Shown here piece after piece: positions 53,125 to 62,829 of a stretch of DNA of 64,000 nucleotides (within the stretch, counting starts at the first letter, position 1; the number at the start of each line of letters is the position of its first letter). The notes under the pieces were generated by a model that worked only from the letters and a program-made list of their open reading frames with translations, was not told where the DNA came from and searched no databases. This stretch comes from Azorinus chamasolen (Eukaryota > Mollusca > Bivalvia > Cardiida > Solecurtidae). The translations under genes were made by a program, and so were the position numbers. The DNA lies in assembly GCA_963576725.1 (NCBI GenBank), contig OY755246.1, forward strand, positions 71,416,371 through 71,480,370. The letters run 5' to 3'.

Positions 53125-54520
53125 TAATAAAAGCTTCATCAATCAGGGATTACCTTTACCTGGTCACCCAGTAATGAATCATGCAAGCATGCAAGCTCCA
53201 ATTTTCAACAAGACATAATGAAATCACCAACCTATGGCCTGCCTAAAAGGAATTCCACCTTCAAAGTAATGTCTAGTAACGAGTGGTTGTCAGTCTCTGA
53301 CTCTGCATTTGTTTTGTAGTTTAATTCATTCTTAAGTGAGCAATTTGTTTCATTACACTCATGGACTGAAATTGGCAGACATGTGATGCAAATGCAAACT
53401 GTTTGAGAAGTGACAATATGTGAGTCAAGCTGTGTTAATGGTTACATTAGTAGGCAGCTGAGATAGACTTACTTAACCTTTAGCACACTAACAGAGAACT
53501 TGTGCTAATCTATAGAAACACTCTCAATCAAGATGACATGCAGACTAACTCTATGAGTCATCAGGATCCAAACAAATTGACCGTCTGAGTTTTTCAAGTA
53601 AAATTAGGAAGAAACAATGACATCGAAAACAGTAGCAAATACCAATATTTCAAGTGAAAAATTACTTAGCATGCAAATAGTCAACCCTCAGTCTTCTGCA
53701 TAATTATTACCTCCAAACCTTATCATCAGTCTCCAGCATCAAAATACATTAAAATTGAACTTTGTTTAAATATTGAGGAGGAGAATGTGTAACATTCTGG
53801 ATGCTGATGAAATGCTGAGTTACTCATTGTATTATCTGGATCTAACCTGTTTGCAAACGTTATCAAACGTTCATCTTCAGTTTGCCAAGCGTTGAATACG
53901 ATCTGAGCACCGTTGGAGACGTCAGGAGAAGCTAATTTTACTAATTACAGGACCAACAGCCTTCTCAGCTCAAAATGGATCATTGTCACAACATTGCGCT
54001 GGTTTTATAGCTTTCAACCCCATTTAAATGCTGAACTTCCAAGAGTGGCATACAAAAAATGATGTGTAGCAGCCACTCAAAAGATGCTCCAAATGTGGCT
54101 GCTTTTCAATTGAAGGAGACAAATTAAATGGCATTCACAAACAGTGAAGGCCCAGATCACACAGCTCCCAAAAGAGCCTGATCAGGGTCTACAGTTTTAG
54201 TCATTCAATTCTGCAACCAAAGTGACTCCTTTGATAGTAAATGGTCCTTACCATTAAAAAGTGATGGATCAAGTGATGGATCAATCTACTTTGAAAACTG
54301 AGCATGCAAAGGATCCATGCCTGTCAAATAAGTAATAAAATGTTTCATTCAGAAATTCTCAGGTGTGTACTTAATGAGAATTCTTTCTAAATGGTTTGAC
54401 TTTATTTCCATTTTCTCCTGACCATGCATGCAGACCATGACAGAATGTGTCTGCCCTTTGATTCAGTCTTGGAAACCAATAATGTTAAATTGCCAACAGT
54501 GTAAAATTAAACACTCGAGT
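53125..54520. other. Unassigned with PalC and PalB remnants
   Basis: PalC-like words near 53475-53600 (GAGTCATCAGGATCCAAAC) and 53700-53860 (GCTGATGAAATGCTGAGTTA, TATCTGGATCTAACCTGTTT). A PalB/M-like hairpin near 54140-54200 (AAACAGTGAAGGCCCAGATC). No exon is supported. Confidence 0.45.
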
Positions 54521-54525
54521 TTCAG

Positions 54526-54754
54526 GAGACATAGAGAAAAGCTATAATACAAAGCGAGAAGTATATCGACGGTTGAGTACAAGAGACATAGAGGAAAGCT
54601 ATAATACAAAGCGAGAAGTATATCAACGGTTGCGTACAAGAGACATAGAGGAAAGCTATAAATACAAAGCAAGAAGTATATCGACGGTTGCGTACAAGAG
54701 ACATAGAGGAAAGCTATAATACAAAGCAAGAAGTATATCGACGGTGGAGTACAA
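54526..54754. repeat. 57-bp tandem array, 4 copies
   Basis: GAGACATAGAGGAAAGCTAT + AATACAAAGCGAGAAGTATA + TCGACGGTTGCGTACAA at 54526, 54583, 54640 and 54698. A multiple of 3, hence minus-strand frames; one unit carries a 1-bp insertion that shifts them. Confidence 0.95.
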
Positions 54755-54854
54755 GACTGTTGTATCTACATTATGTTATATTTAAGTATTTAACATTTAA
54801 GTATTTAAGACAAGTCGATTTTGCTTTCATTCCTATCGAAAACTGCTATTAGAC

Positions 54855-55345
54855 TGTCAAACAGGTTGGATCCTTTTCAGACAGCAAGATACCGGTACTC
54901 TGCATCTCATCTGATTCCAATGATGTCAAGATACCGGTACTCTGCATCTAATCTGATTCCAATGATGTCAAGATACCGGTACTCTGCACCTCATCTGATT
55001 CCAATGATGTCAAGATACCGGTACTTTGCATCTCATCTGATTCCAACGATGTCAAGATACCGGTACTCTGCATCTCATCTGATTCCAATGATGTCAAGAT
55101 ACCGGTACTCTTCATCTCATCTGATTCCAATGATGTCAAGATACCGGTACTCTTCATCTCATCTGATTCCAATGATGTCAAGATACCGGTACTTTGCATC
55201 TCATCTGATTCCAACGATGTCAAGATACCGGTACTCTGCATCTCATCTGATTCCAATGATGTCAAGATACCGGTACTCTGCATCTCATCTGATTCCAATG
55301 GGAAACAAGGCATTGGTACAATCCAAACAGGTCAGATCCAGATGA
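54855..55345 (+). mobile_element. PalC element expanded by a 42-bp array
   Basis: ACTGTCAAACAGGTTGGATC + CTTTTCAGACAGC is the left arm. Ten copies of GATGTCAAGATACCGGTACT + CTGCATCTCATCTGATTCCA (54884-55299) follow; the last part of each is the PalC right arm. ATCCAAACAGGTCAGATCC follows. Open on both strands because 42 is divisible by 3. Confidence 0.88.
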
Positions 55346-55348
55346 GCT

Positions 55349-55533
55349 GCCACATTTCTCACAAGGTGCCTGTTACATTAAATCTCTCATGGTGTCTGCC
55401 ACATTTCTCACAAGGCACTTGTTACATTTTTGACATGGTGTCTGTCACATTTCTCACAAGGTGCCTGCAACATTTCTGACATGGTGTCTGCCACATTTCT
55501 CATGGTGGTGTCTGCCACATTTCTCACAAGGTG
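55349..55533. repeat. Irregular ~30-bp repeat, about 6 copies
   Basis: TGGTGTCTGCCACATTTCTC + ACAAGGTGCC, with CTGACATGG and ATTAAATCTC variants. Confidence 0.85.
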
Positions 55534-55631
55534 TCTCAGATCAGTGTTTACACTATCACTCATCAGAAGCAGCAGTATTTTACCCATTCACTTCAATCAG
55601 CATTTAGATTGTCATCATGGAAAATGTGGCT

Positions 55632-56376
55632 CAGCATAGTCTGTCCTGCTAAAAGCTCATGTGGGTCTACATAGTCTGTCCTGCTAAAAGCTAATGTGGG
55701 TCAGCATAGTCTGTCCTGCTAAAAGCTCATGTGGGTCAGCATAGTTTGTCCTGCTAAAAGCTCATGTGGGTCAGCATAGTTTGTCCTGCTAAAAGCTCAT
55801 GTGGCTCAGCATAGTCTGTCCTGCTAAAAGCTCATGTGGGTCTACATAGTCTGTCCTGCTAAAAGCTAATGTGGGTCAGCATACTCTGTCCTGCTAAAAG
55901 CTCATGTGGGTCAACATAGTTTGTCCTGCTAAAAGCTCATGTGGGTCAGCATAGTTTGTCCTGCTAAAAGCTCATGTGGGTCTACATAGTTTGTCCTGCT
56001 AAAAGCTCATATGGGTCAGCATAGTCTGTCCTGCTAAAAGCTCATGTGGGTCTACATAGTCTGTCCTGCTAAAAGCTAATGTGGGTCAGCATACTCTGTC
56101 CTGCTAAAAGCTCATGTGGGTCTACATAGTCTGTCCTGCTAAAAGCTAATGTGGGTCAGCATACTCTGTCCTGCTAAAAGCTCATGTGGGTCAGCATAGT
56201 TTTCCCTGCTAAAAGCTCATGTGGGTCTACATAGTTTGTCCTGCTAAAAGCTCATGTGGGTCTACATAGTTTGTCCTGCTAAAAGCTCATGTGGGTCAGC
56301 ATAGTTTGTCCTGCTAAAAGCTCATGTGGGTCAGCATAGTTTGTCCTGCTAAAAGGCCACGTGGGTCTGAATAGTT
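55632..56376. repeat. 35-bp tandem array, about 21 copies
   Basis: CAGCATAGTCTGTCCTGCTA + AAAGCTCATGTGGGT. Linked variants CTACATAGTCTG..GCTAATGTGGGTCAGC recur at about 55667, 55842, 56052 and 56122, showing block duplication of two or more units. Confidence 0.96.
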
Positions 56377-56429
56377 TGTCTTGCAGGGTCGGCCATTTTT
56401 GTTCACCCTATACCTGTTTGAGAATTACC

Positions 56430-56860
56430 TTCTGATTCCTTTATAAACTAAGTAGAACCAGAACATTCACACAAGCTTACAGTGCAACTAGTGCCGACCC
56501 TGATTAAACTGACCCTGAAGGAGTATTTGGATCAGGGTCACCACATTCACACAAGCTTACAGTGCAACTAGTGTCGACCCTGATTAAACTGACCCTGAAG
56601 GAGTATTTGGATCAGGGTCACCACATTCACACAAGCTTACAGTGCAACTAGTGTCAACCCTGATTAAACTGACCCTGAAGGAGTATTTGGATCAGGGTCA
56701 CCACATTCACACAAGCTTACAGTGCAACTAGTGCAGACCCTGATTAAACTGACCCTGAAGGAGTATTTGGATCAGGGTCACCACTAATTACTATGTCAGT
56801 CTAGTCTTAAGTTATCAAAATGGTGTCAGTTTAAATTATTCAGCTTTACAAATTGGCCAG
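56430..56860 (+). mobile_element. PalM element expanded by an 80-bp array
   Basis: Left TTTATAAACTAAGTAGAACC. Right AATTACTATGTCAGTC, TTATCAAAATGGTGTCAGTT and ATTCAGCTTTACAAATTGGC match other PalM copies. The hairpin has become a four-unit array. Confidence 0.75.
56464..56783. repeat. 80-bp tandem array, exactly 4 copies
   Basis: Starts at 56464, 56544, 56624 and 56704. Each holds CATTCACACAAGCTTACAGT, then GACCCTGATTAAACTGACCC + TGAAGGAGTATTTGGATCAG + GGTCACCA. GACCCTGAT and ATCAGGGTC pair as a hairpin. Units differ at only 1-2 bases (GTGCCGA, GTGTCGA, GTGTCAA, GTGCAGA). Confidence 0.97.
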
Positions 56861-56884
56861 GAACGGAGATTTGCTGTCCGAAAA

Positions 56885-57035
56885 CTTAAGTTTATTATGG
56901 TAGAGGTGATTCTACAGTTTCTGCAATGGTGCACTAGGTAGTTGAGAGTCTTCATATACCATTATAAAACTCCATCATACAAATACTCATCATGTTATTT
57001 TATACATTGATATTCATAAGGTAAAAGGACTTTGA
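56885..57035 (-). mobile_element. PalA right half
   Basis: GTGATTCTACAGTTTCTGCA, TTCATATACCATTATAAAAC, ATACTCATCATGTTATTT and ATATTCATAAGGTAAAAGG. Confidence 0.72.
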
Positions 57036-57273
57036 CCAATTTCATAAGATTTTTACCTGTAATTCAATCACAAACTTTACATGGCAGATTTCCTATACTG
57101 CTATGAACACTCACCTGAAAGTAGAAAAGAAAACAATGCCAGATATTTAATCAAATGACTAAACTAAAAGCTGGACTATCGTATTATAGATTTCTTTTAA
57201 ATTTGTTGATGTGTTAACAAACCTATTTTTCATTTGGTAGAGTGAAACTGGACTGTCTGGATGGGTGACTTAA

Positions 57274-57501
57274 TACTTTACTCCATGAATATTCATGTAA
57301 GAAATAATGACATCATGAATATTAATTGTTATAATAGCATGTGGACACAAGATATGTTTTGCCATGTCAAAAACTGTAGACTCTATATCATAACAGAAGC
57401 AAACAGAGCAGACCCTGATCAGACACCTCTTACAGGAGCCATATAATCTGAGTCTACTCTGCTTGCAAAGGCATAGAAAGGCATATTTATGGAGTATAGG
57501 G
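57274..57501 (+). mobile_element. PalA element, complete
   Basis: TTAA 57270-57273 and 57502-57505. TACTTTACTCCATGAATATT start, GGAGTATAGGG end. GCAAACAGAGCAGACCCTGA and TCAGACACCTCTTACAGGAG + CCATATAATCTGAGTC form the hairpin. Confidence 0.87.
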
Positions 57502-57579
57502 TTAAATAAAGAAATATATGTTTTTCAAAATACAGATGATTGCTTAATGCAGACTGATAGCCATGCAGAAAGCTCCCCC

Positions 57580-57735
57580 AGGGTCTGCTGAGACTGTTTG
57601 CTTATGATACAACAGATAGCATTCTACAGTTTTAGTCATGGTAAAACATTCCTGATTCCATGTGCTATTGCAACAATAATCTCATTAATATTCATGATGT
57701 CACTATTCTTATATGAATATTCACTGAGTAGAGGG
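57580..57735 (-). mobile_element. PalA right half joined to a TcJ-like arm
   Basis: Just upstream, GCTTAATGCAGACTGATAGC + CATGCAGAAAGCTCCCCC (57540-57580) is TcJ-like. Then GGGTCTGCTGAGACTGTTTG, TTCTACAGTTTTAGTCATGG, TTAATATTCATGATGTCAC and GAGTAGAGGGTTAA. Confidence 0.72.
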
Positions 57736-57739
57736 TTAA

Positions 57740-58049
57740 TGGTTATTATAATTATGAGGTTTTTGTTGTTTTATATATATCTTCAAATAAATTTCTTATG
57801 TTTCCTCTCAGAGGTGGGTGTTTATTTAATAGAGTGGTGGCATTTATTAGGGAGAATATGGTCAACATATATTTCCTACGCAACGCTATCCTGCTTGTAC
57901 ATGTACTCATTAGAATTAACTCATTGAAGTGATTCTAACAAGTACCAACAATATGAGGGTTGAAATAGGAACGAGATAGCTGCTTCTGTTGTACATGTAC
58001 ATGTACTTCTTCAGTCCACATGTCTTAAGTGGCCATTCATTTTTTGAAC
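57740..58049. other. No recognisable feature
   Basis: AT-rich DNA. The 57598-57927 open frame starts inside the PalA above and is not credible as a gene. Confidence 0.5.
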
Positions 58050-58200
58050 AAAGTAGTCTGTAAAGAAACAGGTGGTTGCTTAATGCAGGACAAACAGTAT
58101 AGGAGCTTTTTGCAATACTTTTGGTCTGCATTAAGCTACCACATGCCTTACAGACCCATACTTAGACCTCTTTTTTATGGCCGCTTAAGTCAGGTTCCAC
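58050..58200. mobile_element. TcJ element, diverged
   Basis: AACAGGTGGTTGCTTAATGC + AGGACAAACAGTATAGGAGC faces TTTTGCAATACTTTTGGTCT + GCATTAAGCTACCAC. Terminal repeats are degraded. Confidence 0.65.
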
Positions 58201-58214
58201 TATGCTAATTTATC

Positions 58215-58492
58215 AAGAACTCTGATATACATGTGTATAAGCAAATTGCTTGGCTACTGGTATATGCACCAAGAACTCTGATATACATGTGTATAAACAA
58301 TTTGCTTGGCTACTGGTATAAGCATCAAGAACTCTGATATACATGTGTATAAACAAATTGCGTGGCTACTGGTATAAGCATAAATAACTCTGATATACAT
58401 GTTTATAAACAAGTTGTGTGGCTACTGGTATAAGCATCAAGAACTCTGATATACATGTGTATAGACAAATTGCTTGGCTACTGGTATATGCA
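58215..58492. repeat. 56-bp tandem array, 5 copies
   Basis: AAGAACTCTGATATACATGT + GTATAAACAAATTGCTTGGC + TACTGGTATAAGCATC, with few substitutions. Confidence 0.95.
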
Positions 58493-58639
58493 TGCTCAAT
58501 GCAGTGGAGATAAAGGCAAGATCTCTCTAAGGAATAGCGAGGCCCATTTAAACACTAAACCTATCAGCATTACTAAACCTATCAATATTTATAAATAAAA
58601 GCTTTAACCTTAAATGTGCTATATAACTTTTTTCTCCTT

Positions 58640-58808
58640 AGTTACTAAAATGGATTGATGAATGCTCTGTTGGCTTATGCAGTTATAATAGATCTGACTC
58701 TACCAACAACAAACACTCCTGTTTATATAATATGCCATTATAACAATTTAGCTAACAATTATTATTATTATTATTTTTTACATTAATAGTGAATAGAGAA
58801 AGGGTTAA
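58640..58808 (-). mobile_element. PalA right half
   Basis: AATGCTCTGTTGGCTTATGC, ATAGATCTGACTCTACCAAC, ATATGCCATTATAACAATTT, an ATT run (58758-58776), and AATAGAGAAAGGGTTAA. Confidence 0.72.
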
Positions 58809-59890
58809 CATGTTAACATGTTCATTGGTTTACATGTTCAAGTGTTTTACAAGACTTAGTGTTTTACATGCCTTTTGCCATTGACTGGCAAGTCAACAAT
58901 AACTATACATGTCAAGGCTGACTCAGAATCCTGGGGCTAAAATGATTTTCACTGAATTAACATTTATCTTGTAAAAGAATTAATCCACTTGGAGATATAT
59001 ATGACATGTTATGGAATGGCTGCACAAACTGTATACCAGTCTCATCTTGTCTACAAGATATTGAAACAAAAGCTTGCAGAAAATATTTATACATGTACAT
59101 AAAATGTTCATAAAATTGGAACCTAATTAATGACAACAAAGATATTTTCTGCACATTAAGACTTTACCAGATGCAAGAGCTACTTCCATTTTGGCCATAT
59201 GTCTGGCAATAGTTGGTTCAACTCTTAGCACGGACCTGGAAGAAATTGTTATATCTTAAATGCAAACTGTTTGGATCCAAATATGACATAAACAATTGAC
59301 ATCCATCAATATCTAAACTATGTCACACTCAAGTCTTACTTTTCAAAAGAATCTGCAGTAAATCTACCCTGAAAACTGAAGCATTTTTGTTAACAATTAT
59401 TACTGTTAGTGTTAAGTGATAGGCTAAGCTGTCCACAGTGTGAAATAAATTACTGCCAGTCTTAATATGGACACCAAAGCTGATCTTATCCAGTTAATCT
59501 TGGGAATAGACCTTCTATAAACCGATACTGGGAATAAAGTTTCCCATAAACTCAGTGACATCTGACCATATTTGAAAGTAATGGTTTTTCAATGCATGGC
59601 TAGTTGTTGTCACCTCCATTTTCATCAGCCGTATCACTGACTTTGATCTTGGCCATAGCATGTGCTGTGTCAGAAACATAAAACTGCTGACACGCTTGTG
59701 ACCTCGTACATGCAGCAATGTCCATTCTAACTTGACTGGGCAGTGGTCAAGATATGTCCACAAAAGCATATGTCTATCTACAGCAATCACACTAAAAGGA
59801 TAATCTAAGAATGAATTTTGCCAGAACAAAGGCACTTCAATTTGTTTGTTTTTAATTCAGTTTTCATTTCATTTATCTATTTTTTTTTAA
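58809..59890. other. Mostly unassigned; PalC remnant; one unexplained minus-strand frame
   Basis: CAACTCTTAGCACGGACC and GCAAACTGTTTGGATCCAAA near 59215-59285 are PalC words. The 106-codon minus-strand frame at 59515-59835 is the longest outside arrays and clear elements, but I recognise no domain and no splice context. Confidence 0.4.
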
Positions 59891-59897
59891 TTTTAAA

Positions 59898-60353
59898 AAC
59901 CCTTTACCCTATTAATATCGACATAGGAATGCATGATGTTATGGATATTAACTAATTAGCTGAATTTTGAAAAGGGTATAAGAAGGCTTCTACTGGAGAT
60001 CATCTAATCTGGGAGTAATTTGTGGTGTGCGGCGCTTAATTACCAATCCGTAGGTCCGGGGTTCCAAATCCCAGTCCCTCCTGAAAATTTCAGAGACACT
60101 TTTCAGTGTCTCCCACCCGCACGTCCTCTCCATGCAGGGGTTAAAATGGGTACCTGTGAGAGTCATTAGCTGGTACTGCGGCTGCATGATTGCGCCATAT
60201 GTTAGCAGTGCTCAATATTGTAGGCGAATGACCAGGGGGTTAAATGTACAGTCGGCTGAGCGGTCCTTCGGATAGAAAGAAGACTATAACTAGGTACTTT
60301 ACTTTACTTTAATCTGGGTGTATATATATACAGTGTAGTCTGTGTGCAAAGCC
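59898..60353 (+). mobile_element. PalA element split by a SINE
   Basis: AACCCTTTACCCTATTAATA start, TTAACTAATTAGCTGAATTT, TTCTACTGGAGATCATCTAA (hairpin). After the SINE, TAATCTGGGTGTATATATAT and TGTGTGCAAAGCC. The CAGAAACTG segment is deleted in this copy. Confidence 0.7.
60014..60309 (+). mobile_element. tRNA-derived SINE
   Basis: About 296 bp with 9-bp target duplications TAATCTGGG at 60005-60013 and 60310-60318. Near the 5' end GGGGTTCCAAATCCC resembles a tRNA box B (GGTTCRANNCC) with one extra base. Box A is not clear. The 3' end is an ACTTT repeat tail (about 60294-60309). It is a retroposed RNA polymerase III-type element mobilised in trans, not a functional tRNA gene. Confidence 0.85.
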
Positions 60354-60357
60354 TTAA

Positions 60358-60542
60358 CCCTTAATACCATTTTCTACGCATTTGCAAACAGAGTAGACCC
60401 AAATCAGACAGCTCCTTGCATATAATGTAGATATATATAAACTTTCTGCCATGACCAAGACAACAAAATGCTGTGTCGAAGTACCATTATAACACTGAAT
60501 TTAATTAATATTCATGATGTCTTTATTTCATGGAGAAAAGGG
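60358..60542 (-). mobile_element. PalA element, short
   Basis: TTAA 60354-60357 and 60543-60546. CCCTTAATACC start, GGAGAAAAGGG end. GCAAACAGAGTAGACCCAAA + TCAGACAGCTCC is present, but the hairpin right arm is missing. 185 bp. Confidence 0.83.
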
Positions 60543-60702
60543 TTAAAATGGATAAATATGAATTAAAGGATAATAACCTTTGGTGTACTATGGGGGTATT
60601 TATGATAAGGCAATTATTATTTAAACCCAACACAAACTGATCATTTTACAGAAAAAATGAATATTTAAGATTCAAGTATTCAAACCTATTTCATACTTTT
60701 AA

Positions 60703-60896
60703 CCATTTTTGGCTGAAAATTCATGCAAGTCTCTACACATTGTGAATATCAATAATATCAAAAATAAAATAAACAACAAGGAAAAATAGTGTCATGGCAA
60801 ACAGAAGAAATCTGTCACATGTACGAAAAAAGTCAGACCCTAATCTTACAGCTCTTTCAGGAGCAGTGTCTGATCTGGGAATACTCAAGTAAAAGA
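60703..60896 (+). mobile_element. PalA-like element, diverged
   Basis: TTAA 60699-60702 and 60897-60900. CCATTTTTGGCTG start, AAGTAAAAGA end, GTCATGGCAAACAGAAGAAA + TCTGTC, hairpin CAGACCCTAATCTTACAGCT + CTTTCAGGAGCAGTGTCTG. Confidence 0.68.
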
Positions 60897-60900
60897 TTAA

Positions 60901-61632
60901 ATACGTACGCAAACAACCATTGAGCAAATGAAAATGGTCCAGACAAAAGATTTTCTTCATATGTGCAGTCAGATATAATAACGCTATATCTAAACTGTGC
61001 CCACTGTCTAAATTACAGATATAAAACTGGCATACCACAAAGCATCAGACCTGCTCTTTAACTCTGGACCCAAATGACCATAATCTCCCAGCACCCATCC
61101 TAAATTACAGGGAAAATAATTACCTATCATTGCATATATAATCTGTATATGGACAGTGGTTATCCACTGTGGCTGCTGTATAAAGTATCCCAACTGAATT
61201 CATCTGTAAAGTAAGCAATACAAATGTGCCAATTTGGTATATTAATTAAAAAATAATTTGATATTTTACTTAATGTTAACCAATTGTTAACCAATTTAAT
61301 TGGGTATTGCAAAACTTAATTGCGTTTCTATTAAATATTTATTGGGTATCTACTAAATACTCAGTTTGCAAATTATGTTGAGAAAAATGTTGATGGCTAG
61401 CTGCTTTGTATTTTATATCAATTATGATTTTTTTATGATTTAGATCTAAAATGTTTTACTTGTTCAAATAGATTCAAAATGCAATGCCACCAAACTCCGG
61501 ACACAACAGAACATACTGTTAAATTATAAGGCCATTTTAACAGTTCAATTGTCCGATTCATTCCTCTTTTAGCTACCATTTTTGCAGTAATTCGTTTGTG
61601 TACATCAACTGTGTGTAATCAATAACATGGGG
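60901..61632. other. No recognisable feature
   Basis: AT-rich non-repetitive DNA. Confidence 0.5.
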
Positions 61633-61916
61633 ACCTATATGTTAGTTATAATCTGGACCCACTAGTATGTTTGGTTGTATCTGGAACTTACTAGTAGGTT
61701 CGGATAGTCTGAAACTACCAGTATCTTTGGTTGTATCTGGAACTACTAGTAGGTTCGGATAGTCTGAAACTACCAGTATCTTTCGTTGTATCTGGAACTT
61801 ACTAGTAGGTTCGGATAGTCTGAAACTACCAGTATCTTTGGTTGTATCCAGGACTATTAGTATTTTTGATTAGGTCTGGAACTCCTAGTATGTTCGGATG
61901 TCGGAATCGGCAAGTA
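61633..61916. repeat. 56-57-bp tandem array, about 4 copies
   Basis: TTGGTTGTATCTGGAACTTA + CTAGTAGGTTCGGATAGTCT + GAAACTACCAGTATC. Three good copies (61672-61853) with decayed units on both sides. Confidence 0.9.
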
Positions 61917-62809
61917 TGTTCAGTGGTATCTGATGTTCTGTGGTATCTGATGTTCAGTGGTATCTGATGTTCAGTGGTATCTGATGTTCAGTGGTATCTG
62001 TTGTTCAGTGGTATCTGATGTTCAGTGGTATCTGATGTTCTGTGGTATCTGATGTTCGGTGGTATCTGATGTTTAGTGGTATCTGATGTTCGGTGGTATC
62101 TGATGTTCGGTGGTATCTGATGTTCGGTGGTATCTGATGTTCAGTGGTATCTGATGTTCAGTGGTATCTGATGTTCAGTGGTATCTGATGTTCGGTGGTA
62201 TCTGATGTTCAGTGGTATCTGTTGTTCGGTGGTATCTGATGTTTGGTGGTATCTGATGTTTGGTGGTATCTGATGTTCAGTGGTATCTGATGTTCGGTGG
62301 TATCTGATGTTCAGTGGTATCTGTTGTTCAGTGGTATCTGATGTTCGGTGGTATCTGATGTTTAATGGTATCTGATGTTCGGTGGTATCTGATGTTCAGT
62401 GGTATCTGTTGTTTGGTGGTATCCGATGTTCAGTGGTATCTGTTGTTTGGTGGTATCTGTTGTTTGGTGGTATCTGATGTTTGGTGGTATCTGTTGTTTG
62501 GTGGTATCTGATGTTTGGTGGTATCTGTTGTTTGGTGGTATCTGATGTTCAGTGGTATCTGTTGTTCGGTGGTATCTGATGTTTAATGGTATCTGATGTT
62601 CGGTGGTATCTGATGTTCAGTGGTATCTGTTGTTTGGTGGTAATCTGTTGTTTGGTGGTATCTGATGTTCAGTGGTATCTGATGTTTGGTGGTATCTGAT
62701 GTTTAATGGTATCTGATGTTCGGTGGTATCTGATGTTCAGTGGTATCTGTTGTTTGGTGGTATCTGTTGTTTGGTGGTATCTGATGTTCGGTGGTATCTG
62801 ATGTTCGGT
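61917..62809. repeat. 17-bp tandem array, about 52 copies
   Basis: TGTTCAGTGGTATCTGA, with TTCGG, TTTGG, TTTAATGG and CTGTTG variants. One unit has an extra A near 62642. Flanked on both sides by TTAGGTCTGG from the 56-bp unit, so it grew inside that array. Confidence 0.97.
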
Positions 62810-62829
62810 TAGGTCTGGTTAACTACTAC

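Noticed and set aside
54821..55345. 174-codon forward and 121-codon reverse frames with 14-residue repeats
   Set aside because: Product of the 42-bp array in a PalC element; open on both strands and seeded by transposon sequence.
57598..57927. 109-codon hydrophobic frame resembling a membrane protein
   Set aside because: It begins inside a PalA copy and continues into AT-rich DNA; hydrophobicity comes from T-rich codons.
60014..60090. Stand-alone tRNA gene
   Set aside because: Only a box-B-like segment is recognisable; it heads a ~296-bp element with target duplications and a simple tail, so it is a SINE.
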